From contig JAEWLQ010000082.1 in assembly GCA_023457495.1 (NCBI GenBank), positions 1 through 64,000 on the forward strand: a stretch of 64,000 nt of DNA. The letters run 5' to 3'. This DNA is from Pseudomonadota bacterium (GTDB lineage Bacteria > Pseudomonadota > Gammaproteobacteria > Steroidobacterales > Steroidobacteraceae). Within the stretch, counting starts at the first letter, position 1. Each line of letters begins with the position of its first letter. A program made the position numbers and the translations under genes. The notes below the pieces were generated by a model. That model saw only the letters and a list, made by a program, of their open reading frames with translations, was not told the DNA's origin and made no database searches. Positions 51,304 through 60,027 of this stretch are shown piece after piece.

Positions 51304-52044
51304 GTGACGTACGCCACCGCATCCACCCTGATCGAATCCTGGCTTGAAACCGGCCTCGGGAAGGCCGTCTTGCAGGCCGAATCCGAGCTCATGACCGAGG
51401 CATTGGATGATGTTTTCGGGTGGGAGTTGCTTCAAGTAGGTACTTGGGGCATTCGCGACTCACTACTCGCCGGTTGCCGCACGCGGCGACACGCCGTTAT
51501 CTCCGGCGGACGCGCCGGTCTTTCCGCAGCGGACATCGCCGCCCGCCTGTCACAGTTGCCGATCGCCAATGGCGCCGTCGATGCGGTCGTGCTGCCGCAT
51601 ACCCTCGAGTTCGAAACCGACCCGTATGCCGTGGTGCGCGAGGCCGATCGGGTGCTCGCCGGCGAGGGCCAACTCATCGTGCTCGGCTTCCGGCCGTTCA
51701 GCCTCTGGGGATTTCGCAGCCGCGCGATCAGCCGTGGCTATCCACCCGGGCTCAAGCGGATGCTCGGCGCGCGCCGCATCGCCGACTGGCTGGAGCTGCT
51801 CGGTTATGACATCTCGATCACCCGCAACTACCTGTTCACCCCGCCCTGGGGTGGCGTGGCGCCGCAGGCCGGCGTGCCTTCCGCGCTGGTTCGTCGCGGC
51901 TGGATGAAGCCCTGGCCCTCGGGCGCGTACCTCATCAAGGCGCGCAAACGCGTCTATACCCTCACACCCATCCGCCCGCGCGTGCGCGAACGCGTCCAGC
52001 CCATTGGCGGCCTCGTGAAGCCGACTACCCGATCGAGCAGCTGA
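51304..52044 (+). CDS. class I SAM-dependent methyltransferase, YafS-like
   Basis: A 246-residue cytoplasmic protein with a weak Methyltransf_11 pattern. The region around NGAVDAVVLPHTLEFETDP, followed by VREADRVLAGEGQLIVLGF, is the post-motif and motif II-III part of the SAM fold. The glycine-rich motif I is poorly kept (HAVISGGRAGLS). The C-terminus is basic. In E. coli the equivalent gene, yafS, lies between gloB and rnhA; here gloB is absent. The GTG start at 51304 is 4 codons before the conserved ASTLIESWLETGLGK. The substrate is unknown. Confidence 0.82.
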   Translation: MTYATASTLIESWLETGLGKAVLQAESELMTEALDDVFGWELLQVGTWGIRDSLLAGCRTRRHAVISGGRAGLSAADIAARLSQLPIANGAVDAVVLPHTLEFETDPYAVVREADRVLAGEGQLIVLGFRPFSLWGFRSRAISRGYPPGLKRMLGARRIADWLELLGYDISITRNYLFTPPWGGVAPQAGVPSALVRRGWMKPWPSGAYLIKARKRVYTLTPIRPRVRERVQPIGGLVKPTTRSSS

Positions 52045-52048
52045 CGGA

Positions 52049-52486
52049 ATGAGCTCGATCGAGATCTACACGGATGGCGCGTGTCGCGGCAATCCGGGGC
52101 CCGGTGGTTGGGCGGCGCTGCTGAGATCGGGCGCGCACGAGCGCGAGATCTCCGGCGCGGAAGCCGCGACGACCAACAACCGCATGGAGCTCACCGCGGT
52201 GATCCGCGCGCTCGAGGCGCTCAAGCGCCCGGTGCGCGGCGATATCTACACGGATTCCCAATACGTTCGGCAAGGCGTGCTCGAATGGCTGAAGAACTGG
52301 AAGGCCCGCGGATGGAAGACCGCGGACAAGAAGCCCGTCAAGAACCAGGATTTGTGGCAGCAGCTCGATCTGCTCACGCAAAAGCACGATCTTCAATGGC
52401 ATTGGGTCAAGGGGCATTCCGGCCACGTCGAAAATGAACGCGTCGACGCGCTCGCGAACCGCGCGATCGATGCGCTGCTCGGTTAA
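52049..52486 (+). CDS. rnhA: ribonuclease HI
   Basis: Cuts the RNA strand of RNA-DNA hybrids, removing R-loops and primers. The 145-residue enzyme has all four acidic catalytic residues in context: Asp in IYTDGACRGNPGPGG, Glu in TNNRMELTAVI, Asp in IYTDSQYV and Asp in HVENERVDALAN. The basic handle segment is LKNWKARGWKTADKKPVKN. It is 4 bp after the methyltransferase and 9 bp before dnaQ. Confidence 0.97.
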   Translation: MSSIEIYTDGACRGNPGPGGWAALLRSGAHEREISGAEAATTNNRMELTAVIRALEALKRPVRGDIYTDSQYVRQGVLEWLKNWKARGWKTADKKPVKNQDLWQQLDLLTQKHDLQWHWVKGHSGHVENERVDALANRAIDALLG

Positions 52487-52495
52487 AGTCTCGCG

Positions 52496-53266
52496 ATGCG
52501 CCAAATCGTCCTGGACGTCGAAACCACCGGCCTCGAGGCCAGCGCCGGTCATCGCATCATCGAAATCGGCTGCGTCGAGATCCTGAACCGCAGGCCGACC
52601 GGTCAGAAATTTCACCGCTACCTGAACCCGGAACGCGAGATCGACGCGGGTGCGCTCGCGGTGCACGGCATCGACAGCGCGCGCCTCGCGCAGGCGCCGA
52701 AGTTCGCCGAGGTCGCCGCGGAGCTGGTCGGGTTCATCCGCGGCGCGGAGCTCATCATTCACAACGCGCCCTTCGACGTCGGCTTCCTCGACGCGGAGTT
52801 CGCGCGGCTGGCGGGCGAGGTGCGCGCCGTCGCCGAGATCTGCCGCGTGCTCGACACGCTGGCGCTGGCGCGCAGCCTGCATCCCGGCCAGCGCAACAGC
52901 CTCGACGCGCTCTGCAAGCGCTACAGCGTGGACAACAGCAAGCGTGACCTGCACGGCGCGCTGCTCGACGCCGGCATCCTCGTCGACGTGTACCTGGCGA
53001 TGACCGGCGGGCAGAGCGCGCTCGCGCTCGACGTCAGCGCGGGCGCCGGGGATCGCGGACGAGTCAGCGTGGCGGTCTCCTCCCTGCGCACCCCGGGGAT
53101 CACCCTTGCGGTGCCCCAGCCGGACGAAGAGGAACTGCGCCGGCATGAGGCGCTGCTGGATGTCATCCAGAAGGCGAGTGGGGGGAAGGTGGTCTGGCGG
53201 GAGTCCGTCACCGCAGCCCCGCCCGCGGCCGCTCCCCAGCCGGCCGCCGCCGACGTATCGCGATAG
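52496..53266 (+). CDS. dnaQ: DNA polymerase III epsilon subunit (proofreading exonuclease)
   Basis: A 256-residue DEDDh exonuclease that proofreads for the replicative polymerase. ExoI is VLDVETTGLEASAGHRIIEIG, with the catalytic Asp-x-Glu inside DVETTGL. ExoII is HNAPFDVGFLDAEF. ExoIII has the His-x4-Asp type ending KRDLHGALLDAGILVDVY. The C-terminal tail after residue 180, which binds the alpha subunit, ends in an Ala/Pro-rich stretch. The rnhA-dnaQ pair is same-strand here, whereas E. coli has them divergent. Confidence 0.95.
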   Translation: MRQIVLDVETTGLEASAGHRIIEIGCVEILNRRPTGQKFHRYLNPEREIDAGALAVHGIDSARLAQAPKFAEVAAELVGFIRGAELIIHNAPFDVGFLDAEFARLAGEVRAVAEICRVLDTLALARSLHPGQRNSLDALCKRYSVDNSKRDLHGALLDAGILVDVYLAMTGGQSALALDVSAGAGDRGRVSVAVSSLRTPGITLAVPQPDEEELRRHEALLDVIQKASGGKVVWRESVTAAPPAAAPQPAAADVSR

Positions 53267-53379
53267 CGATCGAACGCACAGAAATCACTGAACGGCACCC
53301 CCGGACGCTCGATTTGCGCCCCGTGGACCGGCAAGATGCCGCCGATACGTCCTAAGGGCTTAAGAGAGTTAGAAAAATC

Positions 53380-54660
53380 ATGGATTTGAGCTTGAGAAAG
53401 TGCCGGATCGGCGTGGTCGGCTTGGGATATGTCGGGCTGCCCCTGGCGGTGGAATTCGGCAAGCATTTCGACACGGTCGGTTTCGACATCAAGGCCTCTC
53501 GCATCGCCGAGCTCAAGTCCGGGAAAGATTCCACGCTGGAATGCTCGCCCGCAGAACTGAAGGCGGCGAAAAAGCTGCGCTATTCAACCAGTCTCAAGGA
53601 GCTCGGCAAGTGCCGCGTATTCATCGTCACGGTGCCGACGCCTATCGATCGCTATAACCGGCCGGATCTCACGCCGCTCGAGCGTTCAAGCGAGACGGTG
53701 GGCAAGGTGCTCAAGAAGGGCGACATCGTCATTTACGAATCGACGGTCTATCCAGGATGCACCGAGGAAGTCTGCATCCCGATCCTGGAGCGGGAGTCCG
53801 GACTCAAGTTCAACAAGGATTTCTTCGCGGGTTACAGCCCGGAGCGCATCAATCCCGGCGACAAGGAACATCGGCTGCCGAGCATCAAGAAGGTTACTTC
53901 CGGCTCGACGCCGGCGGTCGCCGACTTCGTGGACCAGTTGTATCGCTCGGTGGTGAAGGCCGGAACGCACAAGGCTTCGAGCATTCGCGTGGCGGAGGCC
54001 GCCAAGGTCATCGAGAACACGCAGCGCGACGTCAACATCGCGTTGATCAACGAGCTCGCGTTGCTGTTCAACCGGCTCGGAATCAATACCGAGGAAGTGT
54101 TGTTGGCCGCGGGCAGCAAGTGGAACTTCCTGCCGTTCCGCCCGGGTCTCGTCGGCGGCCACTGTATCGGCGTCGATCCCTACTACCTCACGCACAAGGC
54201 GCAGGAAGTGGGCTTCCATCCCGAGATGATCCTCGCGGGTCGCCGTCTCAACGACAGCATGGCTAACTACGTCGCCGGTCAGATCGCCAAGCTCATGGCG
54301 AGCCGGAAGATCCTGGTCAAGGATTCGCGCGTGCTCGTATACGGGCTCACGTTCAAGGAAAACTGTCCCGACCTGCGCAATTCCAAGGTCGCCGACGTCG
54401 TGCGCGAGCTGAAGCAATTCGGCGCGAAAGTCGACGTTTATGATCCGTGGATCGATTCCGAGGAAGCGGAACACGAATATGGAATTCGTCCGATCTCCCG
54501 CGTACGCGACGGCGTGTACGATGCCGCGGTGATCGCCGTCGGGCACAAGGAATTCCGCGACCGGGGTATCGGCAGCGTGCGCAAGGCTTGCAAGAAGAAT
54601 CACGTCGTCTACGACATCAAATACGTCTTCGACGCGGACGAAGTGGATGGCCGGCTGTGA
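53380..54660 (+). CDS. UDP-N-acetylhexosamine 6-dehydrogenase (TviB/WbpA/WbpO type)
   Basis: A 426-residue NAD-dependent dehydrogenase that oxidises a UDP-N-acetylhexosamine at C6 to a uronic acid. The N-terminal Rossmann site is IGVVGLGYVGLPLAVEFG. The middle has VTVPTPIDRYNRPDL and STVYPGCTEEVCIPILE. Catalytic Cys262 is in VGGHCIGVDPYYLTHKAQ. The C-terminal domain has GLTFKENCPDLRNSKV. These blocks fit the WbpO/TviB group better than UDP-glucose dehydrogenase, but the exact sugar is inferred. First gene of the polysaccharide locus, with GTGA coupling to the epimerase. Confidence 0.9.
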   Translation: MDLSLRKCRIGVVGLGYVGLPLAVEFGKHFDTVGFDIKASRIAELKSGKDSTLECSPAELKAAKKLRYSTSLKELGKCRVFIVTVPTPIDRYNRPDLTPLERSSETVGKVLKKGDIVIYESTVYPGCTEEVCIPILERESGLKFNKDFFAGYSPERINPGDKEHRLPSIKKVTSGSTPAVADFVDQLYRSVVKAGTHKASSIRVAEAAKVIENTQRDVNIALINELALLFNRLGINTEEVLLAAGSKWNFLPFRPGLVGGHCIGVDPYYLTHKAQEVGFHPEMILAGRRLNDSMANYVAGQIAKLMASRKILVKDSRVLVYGLTFKENCPDLRNSKVADVVRELKQFGAKVDVYDPWIDSEEAEHEYGIRPISRVRDGVYDAAVIAVGHKEFRDRGIGSVRKACKKNHVVYDIKYVFDADEVDGRL

Positions 54661-55700
54661 AGATCCTGCTCACCGGCGCGGCCGGATTCATCGGGTTTCA
54701 CACCGCGCGCAAGCTGCTCGCGCGCGGCGACGAGGTCGTCGGCCTCGACAATCTCAACGACTATTACGATCCGAATCTCAAGCGGGCCCGGCTCGCGATC
54801 CTGGAGCGCGAGCCGAAGTTCCGCTTCGTGAAGATGGATCTCGCCGACAAGGGCGGCATGAAGTCGCTGTTCGCGCGCGAGAAGTTTCCGCGTGTGATCC
54901 ATCTCGCGGCGCAGGCCGGCGTGCGTTATTCGCTGGAGAATCCGCAGGCCTACATCGATAGCAACGTGACGGGCACGCTCAACGTGCTGGAAGGCTGCCG
55001 TCACAACGGCGCCGAGCATCTCGTGTTCGCGTCGACGAGCTCCGTGTATGGGCTCAACACCAACATGCCGTTTACGCCGCATCGCGGTGTGGATCATCCG
55101 CTGTCGTTGTACGCCTCGACCAAGCGCGCCAACGAACTCATGGCGCACAACTACGCCGCGCTGTTCAAACTACCCGTGACGGGGCTGCGGTTTTTCACGG
55201 TGTACGGCCCCTGGGGTCGGCCGGACATGGCTCTGTTCCTGTTCACGAAGAACATCCTCGAAGGCAAACCCATCGACGTGTTCAACAATGGACACCACAA
55301 GCGGGATTTCACCTTCGTGACCGACATCGCGGAGGGAGTGGTGCGGGCCTGTGACCGTGTCGCGACGCCCAATTCCGAGTGGAGCGGCAATAATCCCGAT
55401 CCGGCCACCAGCAGCGCGCCTTTCCGGATCTACAACATTGGCAACAACGCGCCTGTGGATTTGTCGCGATACATCGAGGTGCTCGAGGACTGCCTGGGTC
55501 GAAAGGCGCAGAAGAACCTGCTGCCGCTTCAGCCCGGCGACGTGCCGGACACCTTCGCCGACGTGGACGATCTCGTGCGCGACGTAGGGTATAAGCCCGC
55601 GACGCCGGTGGAGGTCGGAATCCGCGCGTTCGTCGACTGGTATCTCGAGTACTACAAGACGGGTGCTCCGCAACCCACGCGAGTGACCAACCTGGGCTGA
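54657..55700 (+). CDS. NAD-dependent UDP-glycuronate epimerase-like protein
   Basis: A 347-residue extended short-chain dehydrogenase. NAD site LLTGAAGFIGFHTARKLL, then GLDNLNDYYDPNLKRARL, typical of UDP-glucuronate 4-epimerases (CapI/LspL). The catalytic STSSVYG and YASTKRANE supply the Ser-Tyr-Lys set. RFFTVYGPWGRPDMALFLFT and DFTFVTDI complete the family pattern. The GTG start (54657) overlaps the dehydrogenase stop. Together the two enzymes would make and epimerise a UDP-(N-acetyl)hexuronic acid. Confidence 0.9.
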   Translation: MKILLTGAAGFIGFHTARKLLARGDEVVGLDNLNDYYDPNLKRARLAILEREPKFRFVKMDLADKGGMKSLFAREKFPRVIHLAAQAGVRYSLENPQAYIDSNVTGTLNVLEGCRHNGAEHLVFASTSSVYGLNTNMPFTPHRGVDHPLSLYASTKRANELMAHNYAALFKLPVTGLRFFTVYGPWGRPDMALFLFTKNILEGKPIDVFNNGHHKRDFTFVTDIAEGVVRACDRVATPNSEWSGNNPDPATSSAPFRIYNIGNNAPVDLSRYIEVLEDCLGRKAQKNLLPLQPGDVPDTFADVDDLVRDVGYKPATPVEVGIRAFVDWYLEYYKTGAPQPTRVTNLG

Positions 55701-55723
55701 CGTTCGGGTACAGTTGCGGGCCT

Positions 55724-56893
55724 GTGAAAGTCCCGCTGCTCGATCTCAAACCCCAATACCGCGCCTTGAAGGCCGAGCTCGACGCCGCGATCCTGCGCGT
55801 GAGCGAATCCCAGTATTTCATCCTCGGTCCCGAGGTGAAGGCGCTCGAAGCGGCGGCCGCCGCGTATTCGCAGTGCAAGTACGGAATCGGGATCTCGTCG
55901 GGCACCGATGCGCTGCTGATCGCGCTCATGGCGCTCGATATCAGTCAGGGCGATGAAGTCATCACCAGCCCGTATACGTTCTTCGCGACCGCGGGAACCA
56001 TCGCGCGAGTCGGTGCGCGTCCGGTATTTGTCGACATCGAGCCCGAGACATTCAACATTTCGCCCGCGGCGATCGAGAAATTCATCGACGCGCACTGCGA
56101 GACGCGCAACGGTGTGCTGTTCAATCGCGCCACCGGCGGCCGGATCCGCGCGATCATGCCGGTGCACCTCTACGGACAGATGGCCGACATGACGCGCATC
56201 ATGGGCATCGCGAAGCGTCATCAACTGTCGGTCATCGAAGACGCTGCGCAGGCGATCGGTGCCGCGGATGCTCAGGGCCGGCGTGCGTGTTCGATCGGCG
56301 ACATCGGCTGCCTGTCGTTCTTCCCGACGAAGAACCTCGGCGCGTTCGGCGACGCCGGCATGTGCGTGACGAACGACGAGCGCCTGGCCGCGAAGCTCAT
56401 GAAGCTGCGCGTGCATGGCATGGAGCCGAAGTACTACCACGAGCTCATCGGCGGGAATTTCCGTCTGGACGAGATCCAGGCGGCCGTCCTGAACGTCAAG
56501 CTTCCCCACCTCGATGCCTGGAGCGAGGCGCGTCAGCGGAATGCCGCGTTTTACGACGCCGCCTTCAAACGCGCCGGTCTGGGTTGGAAGGTGGTTACCC
56601 CGCCTCCGGCGCCTTCCGGCGCCCGCCATATCTACAACCAGTACTGCATCCGCACGCCGCGCCGCGACGAGCTGCGCAGCTGGCTCGTGGAGCAGGGCGT
56701 CGGCTCGGAGATCTACTATCCGCTCGCCCTGCACATGCAGCAGTGTTTCGCCTACCTGGGGCACAAACCCCAGGACTTTCCGGAGTCCCTGCGGGCGACC
56801 CAGGAAACGCTGGCGCTGCCCATCTATCCGGAGCTGGCGGAGTCGCAACTTCAATACGTTGTCGATACCATCGCGGCCCTGTTCCGCAAGTAA
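55724..56893 (+). CDS. DegT/DnrJ/EryC1/StrS-family sugar aminotransferase
   Basis: A 389-residue PLP enzyme that aminates a nucleotide keto-sugar. It opens VPLLDLKPQYRALKAELD. The cofactor region has GTDALLIALMALDI and VIEDAAQAIGA, and the PLP lysine is Lys203 in FFPTKNLGAFGDAGM. NFRLDEIQAAVL is the typical distal block. With the upstream dehydrogenase it could produce an amino-hexuronate (as WbpE with WbpA and WbpB in Pseudomonas), but no oxidase for the 3-position is visible here. GTG start 55724, 23 bp after the epimerase. Confidence 0.9.
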   Translation: MKVPLLDLKPQYRALKAELDAAILRVSESQYFILGPEVKALEAAAAAYSQCKYGIGISSGTDALLIALMALDISQGDEVITSPYTFFATAGTIARVGARPVFVDIEPETFNISPAAIEKFIDAHCETRNGVLFNRATGGRIRAIMPVHLYGQMADMTRIMGIAKRHQLSVIEDAAQAIGAADAQGRRACSIGDIGCLSFFPTKNLGAFGDAGMCVTNDERLAAKLMKLRVHGMEPKYYHELIGGNFRLDEIQAAVLNVKLPHLDAWSEARQRNAAFYDAAFKRAGLGWKVVTPPPAPSGARHIYNQYCIRTPRRDELRSWLVEQGVGSEIYYPLALHMQQCFAYLGHKPQDFPESLRATQETLALPIYPELAESQLQYVVDTIAALFRK

Positions 56894-56905
56894 TCCGCCT
56901 CGCAC

Positions 56906-58543
56906 ATGCCCCAGGAAGACAAGAACGCCGTCTGGCGTGCGCTCCAGTCGCGCGCCGTCGAAACCCGGGCAGTAACACTGCGTGCGTTGCGCGACCAGGA
57001 TCCGCAGCGCGGTTCCCGCTTCGCGTTCGAGGCCGTCGGCCTGTACTTCGATTTTTCACGCCAGCGCATCGACGGCGATGGGCTCAAGCTGCTCACCAGC
57101 CTCGCGGATGCGGTGGACCTGCGTGCGCACATCGAGGCGATGTGGCGGGGTGATGCGATCAACACCACCGAAGGACGCGCGGTACTGCATACGGCGTTGC
57201 GGGTGCCGGGCGTTTCCGAGGCGGCTCCCGGCGGGGCCGACATCGCGCGCCAGGTACTCGCCGAACGTGAACGCATGTTGGCCTTTGCCGAGCAGGTTCG
57301 TACGGGCGCCGTGCGCGGTTCGGGTGGCGAGTCATTCGCCACGGTCATCAACATCGGCATCGGCGGCTCGGACCTCGGTCCCGCGATGGCCGTCGAAGCA
57401 TTGCACCCGCTGACCGCCGGCGCGCCGCGCGTGAAGTTCGTTTCGAACGTGGACGGCACGGATCTCGCGAATGCGCTCGAGGATACCGATCCGGCCCGTA
57501 CGTTGTTCATCGTCGCGTCCAAGACCTTCAGCACGCAGGAGACGCTGGCGAACGCGCGCACCGCGCGCGCGTGGCTCGCCGGGAAGCTGGGTGAGGCGGC
57601 GGTGCCCGCGCATTTCGCCGCGGTGTCCACCAACGCGCAGGCGATGGATGCGTTCGGCATCAATCCTAACTATCGCTTCATGATGTGGGACTGGGTAGGT
57701 GGGCGCTATTCGCTGTGGTCGTCGATCGGCGTGTCGCTCGCGATCGCGGTCGGCCGCGGGGCGTTTCTCGAACTGCTGGCGGGCGCGCACGCGATGGATG
57801 AGCATTTCCGTACCGCGCCGTGGGAGCGCAACCTGCCCGCGCTCATGGGCCTGCTCGGCGTCTGGAACATCAATTTCCTCGATCTGCCGACGCTCGCGGT
57901 ACTGCCATACGACGGACGGTTGAAGCGGTTTCCCGCGTATCTGCAGCAGCTCGACATGGAGAGCAACGGCAAGTCGGTGGCGCTCGATGGTTCGATGCTC
58001 GCATACGGCACCGCACCCGTGATCTGGGGCGAACCGGGCAACAATGCACAGCATTCATTCTTCCAGATGCTGCACCAGGGGGCGCCGCGCGCGGCGCTCG
58101 ATTTCCTGCTGCCTGCGCGGTCTTCGTGCGGCAATCCGGCACAGGCCACGCTCGCCACCGGCAACTGCCTCGCGCAGGCGGAGGCATTCGCATTCGGCTA
58201 CACACTCGAGCAGGCTACACGCGAGCTCACCGAGCGCAAGGTATCGCCCGCGCGCATCGAGCAGCTCGCGCCCCACAAGGTGCACGCTGGAAACCGTCCG
58301 GCGTCGATCGTTGCCTTCGAGCGGCTCGACGCCCGCACGTTGGGTAGTTTGATCGCGATGTACGAGCACAAGGTATTCGCGCAGAGCGTGATCTGGGGAA
58401 TCAATGCATTTGACCAGTGGGGCGTCGAGCTAGGGAAAAAGATGTGCGAAGAACTGTTGCCGCTGGTGAACGACCCGGCGTTGGCAGCGGCACGGCCGAC
58501 GCTGAAGCAGTTGCTAGGTCGCCTGGCGCAGTGGAAGGCATGA
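56906..58543 (+). CDS. pgi: glucose-6-phosphate isomerase
   Basis: Interconverts glucose 6-phosphate and fructose 6-phosphate, the branch to amino-sugar precursors. The 545-residue protein has NIGIGGSDLGPAM, VASKTFSTQETLANA, the signature VWGGRYSLWS-like block (DWVGGRYSLWSSIGVS), EPGNNAQHSFFQMLHQG and HKVFAQSVIWGINAFDQWGVELGK. Full length and intact. It sits inside the polysaccharide locus and overlaps the first Wzi-like gene by ATGA, so its expression is tied to that locus. Confidence 0.96.
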   Translation: MPQEDKNAVWRALQSRAVETRAVTLRALRDQDPQRGSRFAFEAVGLYFDFSRQRIDGDGLKLLTSLADAVDLRAHIEAMWRGDAINTTEGRAVLHTALRVPGVSEAAPGGADIARQVLAERERMLAFAEQVRTGAVRGSGGESFATVINIGIGGSDLGPAMAVEALHPLTAGAPRVKFVSNVDGTDLANALEDTDPARTLFIVASKTFSTQETLANARTARAWLAGKLGEAAVPAHFAAVSTNAQAMDAFGINPNYRFMMWDWVGGRYSLWSSIGVSLAIAVGRGAFLELLAGAHAMDEHFRTAPWERNLPALMGLLGVWNINFLDLPTLAVLPYDGRLKRFPAYLQQLDMESNGKSVALDGSMLAYGTAPVIWGEPGNNAQHSFFQMLHQGAPRAALDFLLPARSSCGNPAQATLATGNCLAQAEAFAFGYTLEQATRELTERKVSPARIEQLAPHKVHAGNRPASIVAFERLDARTLGSLIAMYEHKVFAQSVIWGINAFDQWGVELGKKMCEELLPLVNDPALAAARPTLKQLLGRLAQWKA

Positions 58544-60027
58544 GTCGGGGCATCGCTTGTGCGTTAGCGCTGCTCGCGGCCCTGACATGGCAGGCGCCGG
58601 CAGGCGCGGATGCGGGTTGGTTCGAATCCGGCGATACGCAGCTGCGCCTCGACCTGCAGATACTCAACGACGCGAACGTGATTCGCTATCCACTCAACCA
58701 GTGGCCGATCCCGCGTGCGGCGCTGATCCATGCGCTCGCGAACGCGAAGGATCACGTCGCGACCAACACTTCCGTGATCGCCGCGCTTGCGCGCGTTCGT
58801 GGGCGCCTGACGCCGGGCGATTCGACGCGAACCCGCTTCTCAGCGGTGGCACGCGGCGGCGATCCGGGGCTGTTGCGCGACTTCGATTCTATCGCGCGCG
58901 AGGATGCCGAGGTCGGCGGCGGATTCGCCTTCGATGCCGGGCGGTTTTCGGCGAGCCTCAACGTGGTCGGCGTCGCGGATCCGGCCGACGGCCAGGAGAT
59001 CCGCGCGGATGGATCGCAGGTCACCGTGCAATGGGGCAACTGGCTGCTGTCCGCGAACACGCTCGACCGCTGGTGGGGGCCCGGCCACGAAGGTAGTTTG
59101 ATCCTGTCCAGCAACGCGCGCCCGATGCCAACCCTCATGGTCGAACGCGCCGCGGCCATGCCGTTCGAGAATCGCTGGCTAAATTGGCTCGGCCCGTGGC
59201 GATTCAGCTTCGGTATCAGCCAGATGGGAGAAGATCGCCAGGATGTCGCTTCACCTCTGTTCATGGCCTGGCGTGTGGCGATCATGCCTCACAAGGACGT
59301 CGAGATCGGTTTTTCGCGCACCGCACAATTCTGCGGCGACGGCCGGCCCTGCGACCTCTCGACCTTCTGGGACATGCTGATCGGCAACGACAATCCTGGA
59401 TTCGATTCGACCACGCAGACGGAGCCGGGTAACCAGATGGCAGGATTCGACATCCACTGGAACTCGCCGATCGGCACCCTGCCGTATGCGCTCTACGGTC
59501 AGTACATTGGCGAGGACGAGTCGTCCTATCTACCGGCGAAGTATCTCGGCCAGCTCGGCATCGAGGCATGGAAGCCGTTCGCGCGCGGCGACGTTCTGGC
59601 GTGGTTCGCCGAATACGCCAACACCACTTGCTCCGCGCTGAGCAGCAGCGGTCCTTACTACAACTGCGCGTACAACCAGGCCGCCTTCGACGTCGAAGGA
59701 TATCGTTATCGTGGTCGCGTGATCGGGCATACCACCGACAACGATGCCGAGAGCTACGCGGTCGGCGCGAAATACACCGCCGTAAACGGGGCGCTGTGGT
59801 CGCTCACCGGCCGGTTCGCGCGTCTCAATCATGACGGCTACGACGCGCGCAACACGGTGAGCTCCGGGCCCGCCGACTACACCGCGCTCGAGTTCTCGTG
59901 GCGCGGCAAGATCTTTGGTGAAAGTGTCTCGATCGAGCTCGGCGCCGAGGTGTACGAACCCGAGGGAGGTTCGCGCGAACTGGAGCCGTTCGGCTTCATC
60001 GGCTGGCGGCACGATTTCGGCTTGTGA
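58540..60027 (+). CDS. Wzi-like capsule-assembly outer-membrane protein, first copy
   Basis: A 495-residue exported protein: signal peptide about 1-23 (ending AGA/DA), then an N-terminal helical part with LRLDLQILNDANVIRYPLNQW and many alternating strands, fitting the Wzi beta barrel (capsule_assembly_Wzi). Signature-like blocks are DRWWGPGHEGSLILSSNARP and GFSRTAQFCGDGRPCDL with two cysteines. The last strand ends FIGWRHDFGL, a barrel-type aromatic terminus. Wzi attaches group 1 capsule to the surface in E. coli. It overlaps pgi upstream and the second copy downstream. Confidence 0.88.
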   Translation: MSRGIACALALLAALTWQAPAGADAGWFESGDTQLRLDLQILNDANVIRYPLNQWPIPRAALIHALANAKDHVATNTSVIAALARVRGRLTPGDSTRTRFSAVARGGDPGLLRDFDSIAREDAEVGGGFAFDAGRFSASLNVVGVADPADGQEIRADGSQVTVQWGNWLLSANTLDRWWGPGHEGSLILSSNARPMPTLMVERAAAMPFENRWLNWLGPWRFSFGISQMGEDRQDVASPLFMAWRVAIMPHKDVEIGFSRTAQFCGDGRPCDLSTFWDMLIGNDNPGFDSTTQTEPGNQMAGFDIHWNSPIGTLPYALYGQYIGEDESSYLPAKYLGQLGIEAWKPFARGDVLAWFAEYANTTCSALSSSGPYYNCAYNQAAFDVEGYRYRGRVIGHTTDNDAESYAVGAKYTAVNGALWSLTGRFARLNHDGYDARNTVSSGPADYTALEFSWRGKIFGESVSIELGAEVYEPEGGSRELEPFGFIGWRHDFGL

